DNA of 64,000 nt from Littorina saxatilis (lineage: Eukaryota > Mollusca > Gastropoda > Littorinimorpha > Littorinidae), in contig NC_090250.1 of assembly GCF_037325665.1 (NCBI RefSeq), positions 36,597,109-36,661,108 on the forward strand. Reading direction: 5' to 3'. The notes under the pieces were generated by a model. The model was not told the DNA's origin, searched no databases, and was given only the letters and a program-made list of their open reading frames with translations. Both the position numbers and the translations under genes were made by a program. Shown here in pieces: positions 43,801-55,800 of this stretch (position 1 is the first letter of the stretch; each line of letters begins with the position of its first letter).

Positions 43801-46800
43801 CTCACTTCAAGTTCAAGGTCACAGGGGCCGTAATTGTTGTCTTAAAAACGACCATTTTTCACATTTTCGCATTTTTTTCTGAAGTTATCGAGAATGGCAA
43901 CCTTAGCTATGTATGCTATACAGGGCAATGTAAGCCCTATCTTTGGACACCAGTTGGGTTGACTTTGCTTCAAGGTCAAGGTCGCAAGGGTCCTTTAAAG
44001 TTGGATTGTATACATGACTAAGTGCCAAAAGGTGCGCACGAAAAGCGGACAAAGGGGCTAAAAAATAAAAGTTGACAAACACGACTGATATTGTGATTTT
44101 TGTTAAGACAACAGATGCTGGAACCCAATTACGAAAAGAAAAGATAAATTTACCCAAATGATTTTACAAATAACGATAATTTTGTTCGTTATATCATTCA
44201 AAACGGCACTGAGTCATAGCATTAAGGTTATCTCGCACGTTTTTAAAGCTAGGGCTTTGAAACTTGGCACACAACCAAAGTATAATGACCTCCAGGTATG
44301 GTGCACATCACATTAAACAACAATGAATTTCAAGGTCACAGCGAGGTTAAATTTCCTTTGCAAACTGGAAAATTGTCGTTGTCACGTCTTACATGTTTTA
44401 ATACTAGATCAGTTAGACTTTACATACTTCACATACTTTCAGCATTTTTATAAAACCTCATTAAAAGTGACCTGCTGGTTAATCTTTGTCAAAGTTCAAG
44501 GTCACAGCGGGGTCACATCTGGTCCAAATGTGGAATATTTTCAATTTATTCAGCGCGTTTATAGCACGAGCTTTGAAAATACACACAGTTCTAGTGTATA
44601 ATGTTCACACACGATTAAAGTCTGGTTGAAAAAGTCAAGGTCACAGCAGGGTCGCGTTGAGGTCAAACATATACATTTTTCAATGAGGTTTTCTCATATG
44701 TTTTTGAAGCTAGGGCCTTGAAACTTGGCACACTACGCAAGTTAAATTAAACCTCATCAAATTCCAAGGTCACAGTAAGGTTAAGGATCCTTTAAGGATA
44801 TTTTATAAAAAAGGTGACCGCCTGGTTAATGTTTGTCAAATTTCAAGGTCACAGCAGTGCCATCTGGCTTAAACTTTGAAAAATTGTCAATTTCTTCAAC
44901 TAGTTTTATAGTGTTTGAAGTCATTCACACATGATGAAAGTCTGGTTGATAAAATCAAACGTCAAGGTCGCAGCGGGGTCGCATTGAAGTCAGACACATA
45001 CAATTGTCATTTTCACGAACGCCTTTTAAGCAACACCTTTGAAACTTCACACATTCCAAAGTTTTGATGTTGTTTGGTTATAATCAAAGTGTGGTCAATT
45101 GACAATTTCCATGATTGAGAGCATTCAGAGGGGTCAAGTTGAGGTCACACAAAAAGTGATAATCTTTATAAGACTCACGTTTGCTGCTATTGCTCACTTG
45201 ACATTGGTGAAAGTGCTTATTTTATAATTGTTGATCTTGATGTTTTGACTAATTAATATTACCAGGATCAACCATACCAGATTTCAAAGTCCAGAAGTTG
45301 TCAAACCTCAAACCTGTTGGAAGTTTCAAAGATTTAAGCATCAACAAATTTCTATTTGATTTGACCTTAAATAACAGATTTGACCTTAAATCTTAAAACA
45401 GATCAACCAGACTTTGGTTTTATATAAATTGAAGTTCAATACAATTTCCTTTCTTTTTTACCCACGCGAGACCCTGCTATGACCTTCACATTTCTCAAGG
45501 ATCAACCTTGAATTCTCCATGTTGAACAATCATTAAGCAAAAGCGTTGTTTGAAGTTTGAAGGTTCTAGCTTCAAAAATCTCTGAAAAAATATGTTTCAT
45601 CCGTTTTCTGAACCACATGTGACCCAGCCGTGACCTTGAAATCTGACAAGGGTCAACAAGACTTTTACCATGCATGGGGGCGATTAAACCCCAAATGTGT
45701 GTGAAGTTTCAAGGTTTCAACTTAAAAAACGTCTGAGAAAAATATACATTTTCCTTTTTGGACAATGTGTTGCACGCAAGACAACAGGACAAACGCTCGT
45801 GTTATCATTCTTTTACTTTAAGGTCGACTTGCGTGCCCGCTCTTTCGCTAATCTCAATTAAAATTCATCTTGGAAGTTCGGTTTTATTACGCTTTTAATT
45901 AAGAAGATTAAACTAAGACAACAAATAGTTAGTTTTACCCATTAAACTCGATAAGGTAGTGACATTTTATGTTGAACGCAAGATGGTGTCGCACGCAAGA
46001 TCTGAAAAGATGTTGACGACATAATTTCAACACTTGATAGCGCATTCGTGGTTCGTGATTTCTTCACAAATTTTGAACACAGAATGTGTCACGTGGTTCC
46101 GTAGATGAAGTAGATCTTTGTACATGTAAATTTTGTTTTTAAAAGAAAATAACCGTTAATTACCGAACATTTTGTCGCACGCAAGATATGACGAAATTTT
46201 CAAATCGTTTTCAAAAATGCTGTTCAAAAGTTCTGCAGTCTTTGCTGGATTACTTGAAAGACAGCAGTTTGATACACCGTTATCGCTTGACGTGTCGACA
46301 TCAATTCCAGAGTTTTTGAAAAAGAAATTTAGTAAATATCTGCGATTGAAAAATGTATGCCGTGATGACGACACATCTTGCGTGCGACACCTTAAAATTC
46401 GGTTATCGAAAAAAAAAAATTCTCTCGAGATTTAGATTTGACGTTTGGTCTCGTCTGTAAAGCGATGTTTCAGGCATTCAATCAAACTAAATGCAATTCA
46501 TTTGTGCTTCTTGTTATTTTTCTGTGGCATATTCAAAACACGAGGTATCACGATGTCCTTTTTCAGATGGCCGGTTTTGGCGTTATTTTTGACTTTAAAC
46601 AAAGATAACTTCAAAACCGTTCAAGTCAGACACACGAAATTATGTCCACTATCTCTTCGCACATTCATCCACACACACACCAATTTTCAGCAGACACACG
46701 TTTTTAGAAACATTTTTATTGTAAAACAAAGTCGTCTTCTGTTCTGTGAGCACCTTTTGGCACTTAGTCACATATGTTGAAGTGACCTTGACCCTGAACT

Positions 46801-49800
46801 ATGGAAGATAACTGTTTCAAACTTAAAAATTATGTGGGGCACATGTTATGCTTTCATCATGAGATACATTTGGTCACATATGATCAAGGTCAAGGTCACT
46901 TTGACCCTTATGAAATGTGACCAAAATAAGGTAGTGAACCACTAAAAGTGACCATATCTCATGGTAGAAAAAGCCAATAAGCACCATTGTACTTCCTATG
47001 TCTTGAATTAACAGCTTTGTGTTGCATGACCTTGGATGACCTTGGGTCAAGGTCACATGTATTTTGGTAGGAAAAATGTGTAAAGCAGTTCTTAGTGTAT
47101 GATGTCATTGCTAGGTTTAGTTATTTGACCTTGACCCTGAAGGTCAAGGTCATGTAAAGGTCAAGGTCAAGCATGTGAGTCGTATGGGCTTTGCCCTTCT
47201 TGTTTTTTTAGGCCTTATACATGTATGTGGGTGAGTGTGTGCACTGTATGTATGATGCCCGTGTATGAGAGAGAGAGAGAGTGTGTGTGTGTGTGTGTAT
47301 ATAAAAAAAAACCACACCCAATATGAAATAGAACATTTATCTTTTCATCTCCATATTTCAGGCTTCACCGCTGGTTACCTGTCACTCTCGATGAGATGAA
47401 GGTTTTCCTGTCGCTGGTTATTACAACAGGCCTGGTCATCAAGCCTACTATTGAAGAGTACTGGAGCCAGGATGAGATCACCTCCACTCCTTTTTTCACA
47501 AAGAACATGTCCCTTGTGAGGTTCCAGGCTATCCTCAGCAACTTCCACCTTGTGGACAACGCAAGTTTGATGGTGTGTCCCTGTCGCATCATGAGTTCCG
47601 GAAGCTGCTAGTCCAACAGCTGATCTCATCTTCTCCAGAAGCTTCAAAGCCAGTACCAAGAGGAAGGAAAGCAGTCAAACCACCCCCCCCCAGACGCATG
47701 ATTGGTACGCACCGACCAACCTACAACAACGCCACAGTCGGTGCCAGGAGACAGCGTCCACAACATGAATGTGTGGCTTGCAACCCAGTAACTGAGTAAG
47801 GCAAAACAGAGCTGGCTTCAAGAGAAAGCAGTCTGCCAAGTCACTCTGTGTATTCCCCACTGTTTTGAGGTGTACCACACCAGAAGTGACTACCAAAGAG
47901 TCCTCGGGCAGCAGATGGGAGCAGCAGAAGGTGGTCCGCGTGATGGTGCTGGTAACAACTTCTTCTTCTTCTGCGTTCGTGGGCTGAAACTCCCACGTAC
48001 ACTCGTGTTTTTTGCACGAGTGGAATTTTACGTGTATGACCGTTTTTTACCCCGCCATTTAGGCAGCCATACGGCATGGATTACAGGATCTTTTTTGTGC
48101 GCACTTGGTCTTGTGCTTGCGTGTACACACGGGGGTGTTCGGACACCGAGGAGAGTCTGCACACAAAGTTGACTCTGAGAAATAAATCTCTCGCTGAACG
48201 TGGGGACGAACTCACGCTGACAGCGGCCAACTGGATACAAATCCAGCGCGCTACCGACTGAGCTACATCCCCGCCCTTGGTAACAACTGAACTGCTATAA
48301 TGACATCACCTGTACTCTGCCATTCTGTCGTGCTATGCAGTCTTTCTTGGGACATTGCAAAGATTGAGTTGTTTCCATTTGTTTTTTGTTGTACATGTAC
48401 CTGCAGTTACATGGACAACCAACTGAAACGTTTCTGATGTGAAGGCTATTTTCACCTGGATTCTTACCTGGATTACTCATACCTACAGCTACCAAGGAAG
48501 ATACTGATACTTGTGACTCTTAGTCTGAGATACTGTACTAGGGCCAAAAAAAAAAATAGGTGTGGTTACGGTAACATAGCCAAAAAAAATAGGGTAGGTA
48601 GGTAGGCAATCCCTTTTTTTTTTTTTTTTACTTTTTTTTCTAATGTGTACAAATTAAACCTACTTGACAGGGAAATAAGTGTGCGACACGGGCGCTTTCG
48701 CTTTCAATAAGTTTCATTGCGTTTTTTGCACTCGTTTTTTTTTTTTTTTTTTTTTTTTTTTGACAAATGTAATAAAAAGTTATAGGATCGGCCCCTAAAA
48801 TTAGGGTAGGTCGGGTTAGGCCAAAAAAAAAAATAGGTGGGGTTACGGTAACATAGCCAAAAAAAATAGGGTAGGTAGGTAGGCAATCACTTTTTTTTTT
48901 TTTTTTACTTTTTTTTCTAATGTGTACAAATTAAACCTACCCTACTTTCCGGGTGACAAGGCGCTTTGTTATCTAAGACGCACCCCCTTCTTTTTAAAAA
49001 AAAATTGTAATCCAGTCACTCATTGGACGCAGGGGGCCAATAGGGCGCACCAAAATGACCCAGTTTTTGCCATGAGAGGTGGTTCCCCTGTCATATCTGA
49101 GAGAGGAAACACTTCCTGGATCGGGGTCAGTGACCGGTCAGTGACCAAAGGCATTGTGATAGCTGGGTGGCCTTGTTAAAAGACACGACCTTCTTCCCAG
49201 GGGTCAATGACCCAGTTTTTGCCATGAGAGGTGGTTCCCCTGTCATATCTGAGAGAGGAAACACTTCCTGCATCCGGGTCAGTGACCGAGTTTAACAGAG
49301 TGGAAATCTGTGTGTGCGGCCAGATCAAAGGCAGGGCAGTACCTAGTAGCTGAAACATGCATTATCACAAGTTGTTTGACTGGTACTCAAGCGGTCTCTT
49401 TGATTTTTTTCGTATTTCATACACGGATTAGGCGCTTGAAAGTACGGTACTTGACAGGGAAATAAGTGTGCGACACGGGCGCTTTCGCTTTCATTGCGTT
49501 TTTTGCACTCGGTTTTTTTGTTTTTTTTGACAAATTCAATAAAAAGTTATAGGATCGGCCCCTAAAAATAGGGTAGGTCGGGTTACCGTAACCACACCTA
49601 TTTTTTTTTTAGGCCTTACCGTAACCACACCTATTTTTTTTTTAGGCCTAGTGTGTGATGACTGAATGTCCTTTTGTTGGTGACTGTGGAGTACTTTATG
49701 ATCAACTGCAGCTTCATTCTGAAAAAAATACCTGTCATCCTTCATTTTCTCCTGGTGCGTCAATTACAGTTTGCTACTGACCCTCTAAAATTGTGTTTGT

Positions 49801-52800
49801 GTTGTTCCATGTTCATTTGTGTACAATTTTTATTCAACATGTATTTTTCAAATATGCACACACACAAAGATAACACATTCTTTAAAATATGACCTACATG
49901 TATTTTCTTTATTTTTCTCTCTGTTAATTCACCAGTGGCTATGTAACATGTGTTACGGAATTGCACCAGTGTAAGGGTTAACACTAAGAGCTGTGCTGTT
50001 GTTGGTTTTTACATTTACTGATTTAGTCAAGTTTTGACTAAATGTTTTAACATAGAGGGGGAATCGAAACGAGGGTCGTGGTGTATGTGTGTATGTGTGT
50101 GTGTGTGTGTAGAGCGATTCAGAGTAAATTACTGGACCGATCTTAATGAAATTTTACATGAGACTAGTTCCCGGGCATGATATCCCCAGACGTTTTCTTC
50201 ATTTTTTCAATAAGTTGAGGCGGCACTGTCACACCCTCATTTTTTTTTATAAAATTGATTGAAATTTTGGCCAAGCAATGTTCGACGAAGGCCGGACTTT
50301 GGTATTGCATTTCAGCTTAGAGTTAGAGGCTTAAAAATTAATTGATAATTTTGGTCATTAAAAATCTGAAAATTGTAATTAAAATTATTTTTTTATAAAA
50401 CGATCCAAAAACAATTTCATCTTATTTGTCATTATTTGCTGATTCCAAAAACATATAAATATGTAATATTCGGATTAAAAACAAGCTTTGAAAATTAAAA
50501 ATATAAAAATTATGATTAAAATTAAATTTCTGAAATCGATTTAAAAACAATTTCATTTTATTCCTTGTCGGTTCCTGATTCCAAAAACATATAGATATGA
50601 TATTTTTGGATTAAAAACACGCTCAGAACAAGCGGTGGACAGATGATGCTACGAGTATACGGGTGCGTTCAGTTTCATTCTGTGAGTTCGACTGAGCTTG
50701 ACTAAATGTTGTATTTTTGCCTTACGCGACTTGTTTTACCTTTTTTTATGTGCTTTGACTCTGGTCATTTTTGCACTGGCAATGGGGGGTTGGTAACGGA
50801 TCTGTAGACCTTACAAGTTTTGTTGATGGTTGTCTCATCTTTAAGTGAGTTTGACTGCCATCAACTTTTAAAACTAAGAGCTAGCTGTGCTGGGTTTTTT
50901 TTAGACCTTTTTTTGGTGCTTTGGCAATGGTGATACGACGAATAATGTAACAAAAAACGAATAATGTAACAATTGTTACATTATTCGGGGGTAGCCCTTT
51001 TTTCAACTTCCCGCAGTGGGGCACTGCGGTTATGAAATTAAAGGCCCCTCCTGTTTTTGGAACCGCAGGAGCTTTCTAGTTTGCTGTTAGATAGATTTTT
51101 GGTTCCTCTTTCCTGTCATGCTCTCTTTTTCTTCATGAATTCTTTTCTTTTTTCTGCCTTCTTGCTCATTCACCTGTATTTTTTCCAAAAATCTCTTCTC
51201 TTGCCGCTTGTCTCGCGATTCATGTATAGTTTAATCTGTTAGTGTTCTGATGTAAGTCCAGCAGTAGATAGGTTAAGCCTATTTTAACATACTGGAAACT
51301 GGTAATCTTCCAGTAGGTATTAATTTAGTTTTACTAAAGCCTGCTGGGACACAAGTAATGGGTTAGTGCATTTGTAAACAGGAATCGCTTGACAAGTGGC
51401 CCCCTTCATCCCCCCCTTCCTCGTCCTGATATGGCTCTGCGTAGTCGGCTGGACGTTAAGCAACAAATAAACAAACAAACAAACAAACTTTTTTCAACTT
51501 AGAAAAAGTCAGACTTAGATTAGAAAAAGTTTAAAATAGTTCATAATACAGTCTCGGGTTAGGGTTAGCATCCACTCTCAAAAATCACATGTCACTCACA
51601 TGGCATGCATGCTTTTTGCAGAATTAGTGACGCCACTCGCACACATGCACAGACAGATAGACACACGCCGTTATACTCTGATTCTACCACCCTTCCCCGC
51701 GATTTGTAAAATGTTTTACAAATCACGTAAATGCACCCGATATTTAACTCATCATCTCCAAAGTGAAGGGATCTATTGAGAGAAAAAAAATGTCATCACT
51801 TTTTTGTCCCATCGTTTGGAAATTCGGGTCGCTTACAGTGGAAAGCTAGCAGTAACAGAGTCGCGCTACCCCAAAGTCAAGGGATCTATTAGTATTAGTC
51901 CTGTTTCACCGTTATCCCATTTCACCCCCATCCCATTTTATGACATTTTACAGGCCAAGTGTCGATTTACCACCATATCATGTACCATTAGCTCCACATC
52001 CCATTTTGGCGCATTCCCGTTTCGCCGTTAGCCCATTTTGCCCCCATTTTCGCGACATTTTACAGGCCAAGTGTCATTTTACCACCATGTCATGTACCAT
52101 TAGCTCCACTTCCCATTTTGGCGCAATCCCGTTTTGCCGTTAGCCCATTTCGCCCCCATCCCATTTTTGCGACATTTCACAGGCCAAGTGTCATTTTACC
52201 ACCGTGTCATACCACTAGCGCCACATTCCATTTTGTCGCCATGCCGTTTCGCTGTCATCCCATTTCGCCGCCATCCCTATTTTGCGACATTTTGGATTGT
52301 GGCAAAAATGGGATTTCGCGTAAACGGAATGTCTTCCTAGTTGAATAACGCAGTATAGTAGTATGGTGAGGCTTGGCAAGAAGAATAAATCAAAAATGGG
52401 ATGGCAGCCAAATGGGATGGTGTCAAAATGGGATGTTGCACTATTGTTATGACCCGGTAGTAAAATGACGCTTGGCTTCTGAAATGTCGCGACAATGGGA
52501 TGGGGGCGAATTGAAATGGCGGTGAAACGGCATGGCGGCCAAATGGGATATGGTGTCAAAATGGGATGTCGCACTACTGTTATGACATGTTAGTAAAATG
52601 ACGCTTGGCTTGTGAAATGTCGCGAAAATGGGATGGGGCAAAAAATGGCACGGCGGCAAAATGGGATGTGGATCTAAAACCACCCCCACCACTCGGCGTA
52701 GAGGCTCTAAACAAGAAAAATTAATCATAATAAAAGGCATGCATTACTTTTTACAAATCGCGGTTTTAGGTTTGACGTGATTTGTAAAATGTTTTTACAT

Positions 52801-55800
52801 TTTTACAAATCACGGGTTAAAGGCACAGTAAGCCTCCCGTAAACCATCACAGATACTGTCAGGCTTTTACACACAGTACAAACACCCTTCTATTTGAACG
52901 CTCACCGAACGGGAACATCCTAGGTGCCCTACGTAAAGAGCGAGCAATTTTCAAAGAATTAATTTTGCCAATTGTTTCCTCACACAATCGGACAGTGGTG
53001 CGTTTTGGCGCAAGACCTAACTTTTAAAATATAAATAATAAATTGACAGCTTGTTACACAAACATTCTTAAATCATAAAAGAATTCTTTTTTCATCAAGA
53101 TAAGATCAGTACAATTCGAAGTTTTGAAAGTTTGAAAAAAGAAAAGCCCGGAAGCAGGGTCACGCAAGGTCGTGGTTCTCGTAGCAGACGACGGTTTATG
53201 CATATCGCCAGTTCCTCTGAACAGTCAAAAGCCATGGCTAGAGTTCTTGTGAACCACAGCCGTTTGTTTCGTGCATAGTCAGAGGTACATAATAACGTGC
53301 TATTGCAGATCTATAAGCTCACAGTGAATTACAAACTGACGACAACATTGTGAAAAAGGGAAACTGGATCACACGAGTTCACGATGGCTCAGGGGTAAGA
53401 TAAACCATGCAAAAATAAATTCTTTGAAAATTGCTCGCTCTTTACGGAGGGCACCTTGGATGTTCACAAGCGGTGAGTGTTTAAATGAAAGCGTGTTTTT
53501 ACTATGTGTAAAAGCCTAACAGTATCTGTGATGGTTTACGGGAGGCTTACTGTGCCTTTAACTACACACATTTGCTGTCAAACGTTTTTCATGAATTCCC
53601 TGCAGATCCGAATAATCCTTTACAAAACACAGTAGGAAAACCTATTACAGCACTATTTTGGAAATATAAATTCGGTTTTGAGCTTGTACAAAAACAATGT
53701 TACCCGTTTAATGAAAGAAACAAGATTAAGACTGTTGCGTTGTGGTAGCCTACATACCATAAATATTCTGTTGTTAGAATGGGTAAATCCCATCTTTAGT
53801 GCAGATTTAACATAGCTCGTATTGTGTTAGAGAAATAGATTTCATTGACCTTTTGTTCTATTCCTGTAACAAACAAAAATATTGGTAAAACAATAAACAA
53901 TAAAGAAATTCTATCTTAATAAAGCAAACAACAATCTAATTTGAATAATTATTCATTGGTATTGTACATAATAATACCGGCACGGTTGGCCTAGTGGTAA
54001 GGCGTCCGCCCCGTGATCAGGTGGTCGTGGGTTAGAACCCCGGCCGGGTCATACCTAAGACTTTAAAATTGGCATTAAATTACATATTCTTACTCCGAAT
54101 CACATAAAAGCATTGACGCAGTCTTACATGCAAAAGGTCTGAAAAGGCTACCCGTCTTAAACAATTTTAAAGGGGAGCAACCCAACACAAAAAGTGTAAA
54201 CAGGCAAGGTAGTGACCATCTACCCAGGGAGTTACCTCCCATCTAGGGTTATGTGACGTCACTTCCCCCTGTAAACACCACATGCTTCATACGACATTTC
54301 AGCCTACAGCAGAGAGGTCGTCGAATTTTTTGGCTCCGTGTGTGGCTTAGTGCTGGTGTTTGTAAGGACACCCACCGGCCGCCTAACCCGTCTTAACGGC
54401 TTGCCTTTACGTGTTTGGTGAGCTCTTTCCATTTTGGTCATTATTTTGACAAGAATGTTGTTGTAGTTGCTGACTTTTCGTCCGTTTTTGCGGACTTGTA
54501 AAATTTTTTCAGTAACGCATTTTGGGGCTCCACGTTTGCTTGTCAGCTTAGCTGACGGCGAATGTGGCACGGCCTATATTTTGGATAGGTAAACCTTATT
54601 TTACCTCTTTACTTGCCTTCTGCTTTGTTAGTTGGTAAGCGCTTCCTTTTTTAGTCATTAGTTTGACAGGAAGGTTGTTGTAGTTGCTAAATTTTCCGTC
54701 CGTTTTGGACTTGTTAATTTTCAGTAACTCTTTGTTTGCCGCCTGTTGTCTGCGTCAGCGTGTCTGACGGTGAGATAACATGGCTAGGTGTGTGTCATTG
54801 GTCTTTCAGACCATTGGCATTTGTTGTTGTTTCGTACTAAGCATGTATAACCGCTTTGTCCGTTACTTATTCTGCCCCAAATGAATTTGGGGGGCAGTTT
54901 AGCACGTCTGTGACGTGTCTTGCTTCTTGCTTTCCCTCTCGGCATCGGAGCGCGGCGCTCTGGTGTCTATACTGTTTTGCTCTCTTTTTCCAGAGTTTCG
55001 CAGTTTGGGAGGGAAGAGTGCAGCTTCACACGCCGTCTCCAGCGTTGTACTTCCGCCGGCGGCGGGTGACGGCCACTCTTTGGCTTCCTGTCGGCCACGG
55101 CTTCCGGCCGCGGGCCTTCAGCTGCGTCTGCTGCCCCTTTGGGGGGCATGGACGGTAAGTCGAACTGCTCCACTGGCTCTCGTGAAGCCACCGGACGCTC
55201 TCTTTTGAGCAACAGTTCTTGGTCGCAGGCTCACTACCTGCAAACTTCCTGCCCGTCAGGATATGCTGCTCGTCTTAGTTCCGATCGTATAGCGAGAGGG
55301 CTATGACTGAGCAATGGCGGCTTCCGCTTGCGGGAGTCGCGTTTCCGGGTTTACCCGGAGGCGAAGGTCAATCTGGCACACCCACGAAGGTCCCTGCTGG
55401 TGTCGACTGCAAACTTCCTGCTAGTCAGGATATGCTGCTCTTTCTAGGCCTGATCGCACAGCGTGTACGGCCGTGACTGAGCAAGGGCGGCTTCCGCTTG
55501 CGGTAGTCGCGTTTCCGGGTTTACCCGGAGGCGAAGGTCAATCTGGCACACCTACGAAGGTCCCTGCTGGTGTCGACTGCAAAACTTCCTGCTAGTCAGG
55601 ATATGCTGCTCTTTCTAGGCCTGATCGCACAGCGTGTACGGCCGTGACTGAGCAAGGGCGGCTTCCGCTTGCGGGAGTCGCGTTTCCGGGTTTTCCCGGA
55701 AGCGAAGGTCAATCTGGCACACCCACGAAGGTCCCTGCTGGTGTCGACTGTGGACTGGCCTTCGGGCAACCGGGCTTCCGGCCCCAGTCCTCGCAGCAGA

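Larger units (their letters stand above)
42101..49981 (+). mobile_element. piggyBac DNA transposon relic with nested insertions
   Basis: TTAACCCTTACGCTGGT at 42101 is mirrored by ACCAGTGTAAGGGTTAA ending 49981: TTAA target duplications and 13-bp inverted ends. The left subterminal region has two GTTGTCGCGACATATGTCG palindromes. The interior holds a broken transposase, a MITE with a Helentron-like insertion, a SINE and further MITE copies, which explains the 7.9 kb length (piggyBac units are usually 2-4 kb). It occupies intron 3 of the NuMA-like gene. Confidence 0.85.
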
